Shown piece by piece: positions 6,410 to 11,487 of a stretch of DNA of 11,487 nt. Made by a program: the position numbers and the translations under genes. The notes under the pieces are model-generated. The model worked only from the letters and a program-made list of their open reading frames with translations, made no database searches and was not told the DNA's origin. Source of the stretch: DATDDB01 sp036524005 (lineage in GTDB: Bacteria; Pseudomonadota; Gammaproteobacteria; Burkholderiales; Gallionellaceae); the NCBI GenBank assembly GCA_036524005.1, contig DATDDB010000120.1, forward strand, positions 1 to 11,487, read 5' to 3'. Every line of letters begins with the position of its first letter. Position 1 is the stretch's first letter.

Positions 6410-7429
6410 ATGTACTCGTTTTTCAACCCCTTGCTGTTCAGACTCGAACCCGAGGTCTCCCACCACGCCTCGCTCGACGCGCTGGACAAGGCCTACCGCT
6501 GCGGCGTGCTGGCGCTGATGGCACCGCGCGTGCCGGACGATCCGCGTACCGTGATGGGCCTCAACTTCCGCAATCCGGTTGGACTGGCGGCAGGGCTGGA
6601 CAAGGACGGGCAGTACATCGATGCGCTCGCCGCACTCGGTTTCGGCTTCCTGGAAATCGGCACCGTCACCCCGCTGCCGCAGCCGGGCAACCCGCGCCCG
6701 CGCCTGTTCCGCCTGCCCGAGGCACGCGCCATCATCAACCGCATGGGGTTCAACAACCACGGCGTTGATGCGCTGGTGGAAAACGTCAAGCGCGCGAAAT
6801 ATTCCGGCATCCTCGGCATCAACATCGGCAAGAACGCCGCCACCCCCATCGAACAGGCCGCCAACGATTACCTCACCTGCCTGCGCAAGGTATACAGCCA
6901 TGCGGGCTATGTCGCGGTCAACATCTCCTCGCCTAACACCCAGAACCTGCGCCAGCTGCAGGGCGGTGAAGAGCTGGCCGCGCTGCTCACCCAGCTGAAG
7001 GAGGAGCAGACGCGGCTGGCCGACCTGCACGGAAAGTACGTGCCGATCGCGGTGAAGATCGCCCCTGATCTGGAGCACGAACAGGTCAGGCAGATCGCCG
7101 CGCTGCTGCTGAAGCACCGCATCGACGGCGTGATCGCCACCAACACCACGCTGTCGCGCATCGGCGTGATGCACCTGGAGCACGGCAAGGAGACCGGGGG
7201 GCTTTCCGGCGCGCCGGTGCGCGACAGGTCCACCGCCGTGATCCGCCAGCTGGCCGCCGAACTGCAGAATGCCGTGCCCATCATCGGCGTGGGCGGCATC
7301 CTCAACGGCGAGGACGCGCAGGAAAAAATCGCCGCCGGCGCCTCGCTGGTGCAGCTTTACAGCGGCTTGATCTATCGCGGCCCCAAGCTGATCGCCGAGG
7401 CCGCTGCAAAACTCAGAAAGGGGAAATGA
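6410..7429 (+). CDS. pyrD: Dihydroorotate dehydrogenase (quinone), class 2
   Basis: PyrD oxidises dihydroorotate to orotate in pyrimidine synthesis, passing electrons through FMN to membrane quinone. The 339-aa length is typical of class 2. The N-terminal segment YSFFNPLLFRLEPEVSHHAS is the membrane/quinone-binding helix region. Further landmarks are NPVGLAAGLDKDG (55-67), GTVTPLPQPGNPRPRLFRLP (84-103), INRMGFNNHG (109-118), NISSPNT (171-177) with catalytic Ser174 as in class 2 enzymes, KIAPDL, TNTT and the FMN-phosphate-binding GVGGI. The ATG at 6410 follows CAAGG at a usable distance. The 76-bp gap after bpt is locally AT-rich (TACAAT-like boxes around 6369-6382) but has no matching -35, so it is unclear whether pyrD has its own promoter. 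Confidence 0.97.
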   Translation: MYSFFNPLLFRLEPEVSHHASLDALDKAYRCGVLALMAPRVPDDPRTVMGLNFRNPVGLAAGLDKDGQYIDALAALGFGFLEIGTVTPLPQPGNPRPRLFRLPEARAIINRMGFNNHGVDALVENVKRAKYSGILGINIGKNAATPIEQAANDYLTCLRKVYSHAGYVAVNISSPNTQNLRQLQGGEELAALLTQLKEEQTRLADLHGKYVPIAVKIAPDLEHEQVRQIAALLLKHRIDGVIATNTTLSRIGVMHLEHGKETGGLSGAPVRDRSTAVIRQLAAELQNAVPIIGVGGILNGEDAQEKIAAGASLVQLYSGLIYRGPKLIAEAAAKLRKGK

Positions 7430-7431
7430 CC

Positions 7432-8544
7432 ATGCGTATCGGCGTACCGAGGGAGATCAAGGACCACGAATTCCGCGTCGGCGTCACACCGGAAGGCGCG
7501 CGCGCCCTGGTGGCCGCCGGACACGAAGTGGTGGTCGAAACCCGCGCCGGTTCCGCCATCGGCCATTACGATGCGGAGTATGTGGCCGCAGGCGCCACCA
7601 TCGCCGCCACGCCCAAGCAGGTGTATGCCTGCGACATGGTGATCAAGGTCAAGGAGCCGCAGCCGGCCGAAGTGGCGCTGCTGCGCGAAGGGCTGGTGCT
7701 GTTCACCTACCTGCACCTGGCCGCCGTTCCCGAGCTCGCGAAGGAGCTGATGAGCAGGAAGGTGACCGCCATCGCCTACGAAACCGTGCTTGATGCGCAG
7801 GGCCGCCTGCCGCTGCTCACGCCGATGTCGGCGGTGGCGGGCAGGCTCTCGGTGCAGATGGGCGCCTGGGCCATGACCATGGCCAACGGCGGGCGCGGCG
7901 TGCTGCTCCCCGGCGTGGAAGGCGTGGCCCCCGGCAAGGTGGTGATACTGGGCGGCGGCGTGGTGGGCAGCAATGCCGCGCAGATCGCCACCGGCATGGG
8001 GGCGGAAACCATCCTGCTGGAACAGAACCCCGCCACCCTCAAGCGCCTTGCCGCCAGCTTTGGCAGCAAACTCAAGCTGGTGCAGTCCGACGCGGCCAGC
8101 GTGGAACAATACGTGAAGGAGGCCGACCTGGTGGTGGGCGCCGTGCTCATCCCCGGCAAGCACGCCCCGCGCCTGCTCAGCCGCAGCCTGGTGCGCGCCA
8201 TGCGCCCCGGCTCGGTGATCGTGGACATCTCCATCGACCAGGGCGGCTGCGCCGAAACCTCGCGCCCCACCACCCACAGCAACCCGATCTACGTGGAAGA
8301 AGGCGTGGTGCACTACTGCGTGGCCAACCTGCCCGCCGCCACCGCCTGGACCTCCACCCAGGCGCTCACCCGCGCCACCCTGCCCTACGCCCTGGCGCTG
8401 GCCAACAAGGGCGCGGCGCGCGCCATGGCGGAAGACGCCGGTCTCAGGGGCGGGCTCAATGTCTGCGCCGGGCGCATCACCCACCAGAGCCTCGCCGAAG
8501 ACCTGGGTTACCCCGTGCTCGCGCCGGAACTGGCGCTGGCGTAG
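7432..8544 (+). CDS. ald: Alanine dehydrogenase
   Basis: Ald catalyses reversible NAD-dependent oxidative deamination of L-alanine to pyruvate and ammonia. The 370-aa product starts MRIGVPREIKDHEFRVGVTP, the family signature with substrate-binding Arg. It carries VIKVKEP (catalytic Lys74), TYLH (His95), the Rossmann motif ILGGGVVGSNAA (about 172-183) and VDISIDQGGC with Asp269, matching the known K75/H96/D270 set to within one residue. I prefer ATG 7432 because AGGGG lies eight bases upstream. ATG 7426 would overlap the pyrD stop (ATGA) and adds only two residues, but its Shine-Dalgarno is too close. Either way it is translationally close to pyrD and probably in the same transcript. Confidence 0.96.
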   Translation: MRIGVPREIKDHEFRVGVTPEGARALVAAGHEVVVETRAGSAIGHYDAEYVAAGATIAATPKQVYACDMVIKVKEPQPAEVALLREGLVLFTYLHLAAVPELAKELMSRKVTAIAYETVLDAQGRLPLLTPMSAVAGRLSVQMGAWAMTMANGGRGVLLPGVEGVAPGKVVILGGGVVGSNAAQIATGMGAETILLEQNPATLKRLAASFGSKLKLVQSDAASVEQYVKEADLVVGAVLIPGKHAPRLLSRSLVRAMRPGSVIVDISIDQGGCAETSRPTTHSNPIYVEEGVVHYCVANLPAATAWTSTQALTRATLPYALALANKGAARAMAEDAGLRGGLNVCAGRITHQSLAEDLGYPVLAPELALA

Positions 8545-8557
8545 GTCACGTACGGCT

Positions 8558-8600
8558 CTAATCCCCCCACCCTAACCCTCCCCCCTGCAAGGGGGAGGGA
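8558..8600 (+). repeat. C-rich/G-rich hairpin repeat downstream of ald (possible terminator)
   Basis: CCCTCCCCC (8576-8584) pairs perfectly with GGGGGAGGG (8591-8599) around a 6-nt loop, preceded by a C-rich lead (ccccccaccctaa). I recall this lead-plus-hairpin as a dispersed extragenic repeat in many proteobacteria, from memory and unchecked. It lies 32 bp after ald and could end the aat-bpt-pyrD-ald transcript. No T-run follows immediately; the nearest T-rich stretch is at about 8615-8630. Confidence 0.6.
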
Positions 8601-8698
8601 ATGGCATCGCTGATTTTGTCTCTATTTTTTGAAAGAGTCCCCGGCATAGCTGGTGTTCAGGGTAAACAATCCCAAATTCCATTTCCTCCACAGAGCGT

Positions 8699-8727
8699 TT
8701 GCCGCCCAATCAATATTTCTGTAATAT
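8699..8727 (+). promoter_or_regulatory. Predicted sigma70-like promoter of the ars operon
   Basis: TTGCCG (8699-8704), a 17-bp spacer and TAATAT (8722-8727) form a good -35/-10 pair 31 bp before the arsR start. The -10 lies inside the inverted repeats at 8708-8746, which fits repression by ArsR. Confidence 0.65.
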
Positions 8728-8746
8728 TGGAAATATAGAATTGATT
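8708..8746. promoter_or_regulatory. Predicted ArsR operator (nested inverted repeats)
   Basis: Outer arms AATCAAT (8708-8714) / ATTGATT (8740-8746) and inner arms ATATTTC (8713-8719) / GAAATAT (8730-8736) form an AT-rich dyad around AATATT (8723-8728). ArsR/SmtB repressors typically bind AT-rich inverted repeats overlapping their own promoter, as here. It lies between the -35 box and the Shine-Dalgarno. Confidence 0.65.
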
Positions 8747-8757
8747 CGGAGGTGAAG

Positions 8758-9075
8758 ATGAAGATAGGTTCGGCAGTGGATGCCCTGGCCGCATTGGCCC
8801 AGGAATCGCGCCTCGCGGTGTTCCGCCTGCTGGTGCGGGCGGGCAAGGATGGTGTGGCAGCGGGCGCGATCGGCGACCAGCTCGGCATTCCGCCCGCGAC
8901 TTTGTCGTTTCACCTGAAGACACTGGCGCATGCCGGGCTGGTCAAACCGCGCACCGAGGGCCGCTTTGTCATTTATTCCGCCAATTATGCCGAGATGGAC
9001 AAGCTGATTGCCTATCTCACCGAGCATTGTTGCGCGGGCGATGCGGCGCAGTGCGCGCCCCGCAAATCCTGTTGA
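8758..9075 (+). CDS. arsR: ArsR-family arsenite-responsive repressor
   Basis: This 105-aa winged-helix protein should repress the ars operon until As(III) binds. Visible features are AQESRLAVFRLLVRAG (14-29), the recognition helix region IPPATLSFHLKTLAHAGLV (44-62) and the wing KPRTEGRFVIYSANY (63-77). It lacks the CVC metal site of plasmid R773 ArsR. Instead it has C-terminal cysteines Cys91, Cys92, Cys99 and Cys105. This resembles the Acidithiobacillus ferrooxidans type, which uses a vicinal C-terminal pair plus a third Cys. ATG 8758 has a perfect GGAGG five bases upstream; a GTG at 8752 lies within that site and is unlikely. It is the first gene of the operon, 20 bp before arsC, and is preceded by a likely autoregulated promoter. 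Confidence 0.93.
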   Translation: MKIGSAVDALAALAQESRLAVFRLLVRAGKDGVAAGAIGDQLGIPPATLSFHLKTLAHAGLVKPRTEGRFVIYSANYAEMDKLIAYLTEHCCAGDAAQCAPRKSC

Positions 9076-9095
9076 GAACTAGAGGAGATCTATCA

Positions 9096-9596
9096 GTGGT
9101 GAATGGAAAACAATACAACGTGCTGGTGCTGTGCACCGGCAATTCCGCCCGCAGCATCCTGGGCGAGGTGCTGTTCAACACCATGGGCAAGGGCAGGTTC
9201 AAGGCCTGGAGCGCAGGCAGCAAACCTGCGGGCCGCGTCAATCCGGGCGCACTGGAATGGCTGCAGGACAAAGGCTACAGCAGCGAGGGGCTGCGCAGCA
9301 AAAGCTGGGACGAGTTCGCCGCGCCCGGCGCGCCGGAATTCGATTTCATCTTCACCGTGTGCGATAACGCGGCAGGCGAAGCCTGCCCGGTCTGGCTGGG
9401 GCATCCCGCCACCGCGCACTGGGGCATACCCGACCCGGCGCACGTCGAGGGCGACGAAGCCCGGCGCGCGGCGTTCAGGAAGGCCGCGGACCAGCTGGCG
9501 CGCCGCATCCAGCTTTTCATGAGCCTGCCCATCGAGAAACTGGACAAGCTTGCCCTGAAGGAAAAACTGGCCGAAATCGGGCGCATCCAAGACTGA
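9096..9596 (+). CDS. arsC: Arsenate reductase, low-molecular-weight phosphatase type
   Basis: This 166-aa protein reduces arsenate to arsenite in the cytoplasm. The P-loop CTGNSARS (Cys13-X5-Arg19) near the N-terminus marks the LMW tyrosine phosphatase-like arsenate reductase fold. Downstream, TVCDNAAGEACPVW supplies Cys89 and Cys97, likely resolving/relay cysteines, and HWGIPDP holds the expected general-acid Asp loop. The electron donor (thioredoxin or glutaredoxin) cannot be decided from sequence. No ATG fits the conserved N-terminus. I chose GTG 9096, eight bases after AGAGGAG; GTG 9099 is the alternative. Extension upstream would enter arsR. It ends four bases before the AGGAG-driven start region of the next gene, consistent with one operon. 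Confidence 0.93.
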   Translation: MVNGKQYNVLVLCTGNSARSILGEVLFNTMGKGRFKAWSAGSKPAGRVNPGALEWLQDKGYSSEGLRSKSWDEFAAPGAPEFDFIFTVCDNAAGEACPVWLGHPATAHWGIPDPAHVEGDEARRAAFRKAADQLARRIQLFMSLPIEKLDKLALKEKLAEIGRIQD

Positions 9597-9606
9597 GGAG
9601 CCGATG

Positions 9607-9906
9607 ATGAACAAACCACAAGCATGCGCTTCAGCCGCAGCTTCGCTATTCACCGAGCAGGTCGCGGAATTGGTCGCCATCGGCGCAGCCATCGGCGCCA
9701 ATTGCGAACCGTGCTTCAAATACCATTACGACCAGGCGCGCAAGCTGGGCGTGAGCGATTTGGACATGCGCTATGCCGTCGACCTGGCCCAGAAGGTAAA
9801 GGATACGCCCGCCCGCGCCATGCTGGAGCTTGCCGAGCGCTATCTCGGCTCGGCAACGCCAGACACCAAGGCCAAGGCCAGCTCCTGCTGCGTGGACAAC
9901 CCCTGA
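9607..9906 (+). CDS. Carboxymuconolactone decarboxylase/AhpD-like protein in the ars operon
   Basis: This 99-aa protein has the AhpD catalytic pattern E21-x11-C33-E-P-C36-x3-H40 (NCEPCFKYHYDQA), known from AhpD as a thiol peroxidase/disulfide reductase centre. True carboxymuconolactone decarboxylases lack the CxxC, so a redox role is more likely than decarboxylation. It also ends in a vicinal pair, Cys94-Cys95 (SSCCVDNP), and has Cys7 near the start. Its position between arsC and acr3, overlapping the arsC stop with its Shine-Dalgarno, makes it part of the arsenic operon. Possible roles are electron supply to ArsC, arsenite binding or handover to the exporter, or peroxide defence; none is shown by sequence. 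ATG 9607 is six bases from AGGAG; ATG 9604 is only three. Confidence 0.85.
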   Translation: MNKPQACASAAASLFTEQVAELVAIGAAIGANCEPCFKYHYDQARKLGVSDLDMRYAVDLAQKVKDTPARAMLELAERYLGSATPDTKAKASSCCVDNP

Positions 9907-9927
9907 GATGCGCGTGAGGTGCACAGA

Positions 9928-10980
9928 ATGAGTATCTTCGAGCGCTACCTGACCATTTGGGTGTTCCTGTGCATCGTCGCCGGGGTGGTGCTGGGGCATT
10001 TCCTCCCCGCGCCATTCCACTGGCTGGGCGGCCTGGAACTGGCCAGGGTCAATATCCCGGTCGGCCTGCTGATCTGGGTGATGATCGTCCCCATGCTGCT
10101 GCGCATCGACTTCGGCGCGCTGCACGAGGTGCGCAAGCACTGGCGCGGCATCGGCGTCACGCTGTTCATCAACTGGGGGGTGAAGCCGTTTTCCATGGCG
10201 CTGCTGGGCTGGCTGTTCATCCGCCATGTGTTCGCCCCCTACCTGCCCGCAGCCCAACTCGATAGCTACATCGCCGGGCTGGTGCTGCTCGCGGCCGCAC
10301 CCTGCACCGCGATGGTGTTCGTGTGGAGCCGCCTGGTGAACGGCGAACCGCTGTTCACCCTGAGCCAGGTCGCGCTCAACGACACCATCATGGTGTTTGC
10401 CTTCGCGCCGCTGGTGGCGCTGCTGCTGGGGCTTTCCGCGATCGTCGTGCCGTGGAATACGCTGCTGGTATCGGTGGTGCTGTACATCGTGCTGCCGGTG
10501 CTGCTGGCGCAGGTGTGGCGCAAGCTGCTGCTGGCACGCGGAACGGCGGCGCTGGAGCGCACCCTGCATGCGCTGGGCCCGATCTCCATCTCTGCCCTGC
10601 TGCTCACGCTGGTGCTGCTGTTCGCCTTTCAGGGCAAGGCCATCGTCGCGCAGCCGCTCATCATCCTGATGCTGGCCGTGCCCATCATTATCCAGGTATA
10701 TTTCACCTCCGGCCTGGCCTACGTGCTTAACCGCCGCTTCGGCGAGGTGCACTGCGTGGCGGGCCCTTCCGCCCTGATCGGCGCCTCCAACTTCTTCGAG
10801 CTCGCCGTGGCCGCCGCCATCAGCCTGTTCGGATTCGAATCCGGCGCGGCCCTGGCGACCGTGGTCGGGGTGCTGATCGAAGTGCCGGTGATGCTGTCGG
10901 TAGTGCACCTGGTGAAGCGCAGCCAGCGCTGGTACGAAACGGCCAGACCGTCCGCGCGGAATAGCGCCGGTTCGGCCTGA
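9928..10980 (+). CDS. acr3: ACR3-family arsenite efflux transporter
   Basis: This 350-aa inner-membrane protein belongs to the ACR3 family of the BART superfamily and should export As(III), driven by the proton gradient. About ten hydrophobic segments span the sequence. Diagnostic features are the fourth-helix motif AAAPCTAMVFVWSRL with the essential Cys126, NDTIMVFAFAPLVALLLG, the loop EVHCVAGPSALIGASNFFEL and GVLIEVPVML with conserved Glu318. The start at ATG 9928 has GAGG eight bases upstream. A GTG at 9919 overlaps that site. It is 21 bp after the AhpD-like gene and ends the operon. The last roughly 20 residues are polar and variable. Some annotators name this gene arsB, but the sequence is ACR3, not the ArsB/NhaD type. 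Confidence 0.95.
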   Translation: MSIFERYLTIWVFLCIVAGVVLGHFLPAPFHWLGGLELARVNIPVGLLIWVMIVPMLLRIDFGALHEVRKHWRGIGVTLFINWGVKPFSMALLGWLFIRHVFAPYLPAAQLDSYIAGLVLLAAAPCTAMVFVWSRLVNGEPLFTLSQVALNDTIMVFAFAPLVALLLGLSAIVVPWNTLLVSVVLYIVLPVLLAQVWRKLLLARGTAALERTLHALGPISISALLLTLVLLFAFQGKAIVAQPLIILMLAVPIIIQVYFTSGLAYVLNRRFGEVHCVAGPSALIGASNFFELAVAAAISLFGFESGAALATVVGVLIEVPVMLSVVHLVKRSQRWYETARPSARNSAGSA

Positions 10981-11005
10981 TCGCTCGCCATTCCCTCGGC
11001 CAGCA

Positions 11006-11036
11006 CGCGTAGGTCCGATTAGCGTAGCGTAATCGG
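11006..11036 (+). repeat. Left REP palindrome of an inverted pair
   Basis: The 31 bases at 11006-11036 are the exact reverse complement of 11229-11259. The core CCGATTA (11015-11021) / TAATCGG (11030-11036) forms a 7-bp hairpin with an 8-nt loop, preceded by CGCGTAGGT. Confidence 0.9.
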
Positions 11037-11064
11037 GCGCATGAATGAATGACAGAATACGGAC

Positions 11065-11246
11065 ATGCCCAATTACCGGCGTGCATTTGTACCGGGAAGC
11101 ACGGGCATGTAAGCCGGGTGCAGGATTGGCCACATTCCACGTTTCATCAGTATGTGGAAGCTGGGGTCTATCCTGCTGATTGGTGTGGCGATGTGGATGG
11201 GACGTGCGAGGTGATGAATGACATGTGTCCGATTACGCTACGCTAA
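11065..11246 (+). pseudogene. REP-associated tyrosine transposase (RAYT) relic with large internal deletion and frame change
   Basis: ATG 11065 opens MPNYRRAFVPG, the characteristic N-terminus of RAYT (IS200-like TnpA) proteins, and stops at TAA 11110. In a different frame from 11097, KHGHVSRVQDWPHSTFHQYV and then EAGVYPADWCGDVDG match the RAYT C-terminal region (KHGLV...DWPYSTFHRYV...DWGG in intact members, from memory). The stop (TAA 11244) lies inside the right REP. Intact RAYTs are about 150-180 aa, so roughly 95-120 internal codons are gone, including the HUH motif and catalytic Tyr. The two ends join near 11093-11097 with a frameshift. It cannot make an active transposase. Confidence 0.8.
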
Positions 11247-11259
11247 TCGGACCTACGCG
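11229..11259 (-). repeat. Right REP palindrome of an inverted pair
   Basis: This is an exact 31-bp inverted copy of 11006-11036, including the 7-bp hairpin core (CCGATTA / TAATCGG, 11229-11250). With the left copy it brackets the RAYT relic, the usual arrangement of REPs around their cognate RAYT gene. Confidence 0.9.
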
Positions 11260-11294
11260 GGCTGTAAGGATGTAGCAGCCAAATTGCCTGCGGG

Positions 11295-11487
11295 TTAGGA
11301 ATTATCCAGTGCGGCCTTCTCGGCGGCGTATTTGGCCAGGGTGTTGCGCACCCAGTGCAGCCAGCCATACACCTCTTGGGCGGTGCCCATCGAGTACCCA
11401 GGATAATAGTAACTTCCAAGGTCTTCAATTATCACTTTATCCAATTCAGGTTTGGACAGCCCGAGCGCGATGAATTCATCTAGCTCT
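11295..11487 (-). CDS. Unidentified protein (partial, C-terminal 63 residues only)
   Basis: On the minus strand an open frame enters from the right edge and ends at TAA (11297-11295). It encodes ELDEFIALGLSKPELDKVII, then EDLGSYYYPGYSMGTAQEVY, then a helical tail ending KYAAEKAALDNS. It has no stop in the visible part and reads like genuine protein, with amphipathic helices and a Tyr-rich turn. I do not recognise the family, and the start lies outside the window. Its codon use is less GC-biased than acr3 (many A/T third positions in the first 30 visible codons), which may hint at a different origin. It converges on the REP/RAYT element. Confidence 0.6.
   Translation of the reverse strand, partial: ELDEFIALGLSKPELDKVIIEDLGSYYYPGYSMGTAQEVYGWLHWVRNTLAKYAAEKAALDNS

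Larger units (their letters stand above)
10981..11294. other. 314-bp interval without an intact gene: REP pair and RAYT relic
   Basis: Between acr3 and the unidentified right-edge gene lies a compact element (11006-11259) of two inverted REP palindromes around a broken transposase gene, described in separate entries. Outside it, 10981-11005 and 11260-11294 show only a weak GGCTG / CAGCC inverted repeat (11260-11264 / 11276-11280). No clear terminator follows acr3. Confidence 0.8.

Noticed and set aside
7372..8484. 370-codon minus-strand open frame
   Set aside because: It is antisense to ald, whose catalytic residues are all present on the plus strand; Gly/His-rich shadow.
9027..9095. Upstream start for arsC within arsR
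   Set aside because: It would overlap arsR and ignore the AGAGGAG site at 9081-9087; family members start a few residues before the P-loop.
9646..11133. 495-codon minus-strand open frame
   Set aside because: It runs antisense through the AhpD-like gene, acr3 and the REP element and has a His/Gln/Arg-rich composition typical of shadows.
11049..11246. A 65-aa small gene after acr3
   Set aside because: Its C-terminal two thirds match the RAYT tail, it has no ribosome-binding site, and its stop lies in the REP; better read as part of the pseudogene.
1..11487. CRISPR arrays, tRNA or rRNA genes, and phage attachment sites
   Set aside because: Scanning by eye found no regularly spaced direct repeats, cloverleaf, rRNA-like stretch or integrase. 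A covariance-model scan would be needed to exclude small RNAs.

Overview
The window looks like chromosomal DNA of a GC-rich betaproteobacterium, most likely of the Nitrosomonadales/Gallionellaceae type. This is inferred from gene order (pmbA next to darP; aat-bpt-pyrD) and from the dispersed repeat families, not from a marker gene. Most of it is housekeeping sequence. The right third carries an arsenic-resistance operon and a decayed REP/RAYT element.

Layout. 1-1283 (-): pmbA/tldE, cut by the left edge. 1358-1885 (+): darP (yjgA), divergent from pmbA. 1886-2496: no gene; it holds a tail-to-tail pair of about 210-bp structured repeats (1989-2204 and 2246-2454). 2497-3186 (+): a serine carboxylesterase/phospholipase. 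It converges on a minus-strand 500-aa protein (3251-4753) with a C-terminal PilZ-like c-di-GMP-binding motif and an N-terminal part I do not recognise. From 4863 a plus-strand run reads aat (Leu/Phe N-end-rule transferase), bpt (Leu transferase to N-terminal Asp/Glu, overlapping aat), pyrD (quinone-linked dihydroorotate dehydrogenase) and ald (alanine dehydrogenase, touching pyrD). A C-rich/G-rich hairpin repeat lies just after ald.

8699-10980 is a complete ars operon: a sigma70-like promoter whose -10 box lies inside nested inverted repeats, then arsR, arsC (low-molecular-weight phosphatase type), a small CMD/AhpD-like protein with the E-x11-CxxC-x3-H motif, and the ACR3 arsenite exporter. 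Together they would sense arsenite, reduce arsenate and export arsenite. The CMD/AhpD-like protein has no assigned role but carries two Cys pairs.

10981-11294 has no intact gene. It contains a perfect 31-bp inverted REP pair (11006-11036 / 11229-11259) around an internally deleted RAYT transposase relic. The C-terminal 63 residues of an unidentified minus-strand gene run off the right edge.

The observations most worth a second look are the mirrored structured repeats with apparent compensatory stem changes, the deletion-derivative RAYT/REP element, the AhpD-like protein in the ars operon and the PilZ protein with an unrecognised N-terminal region. I saw no CRISPR array, rRNA or tRNA, or intact mobile element.
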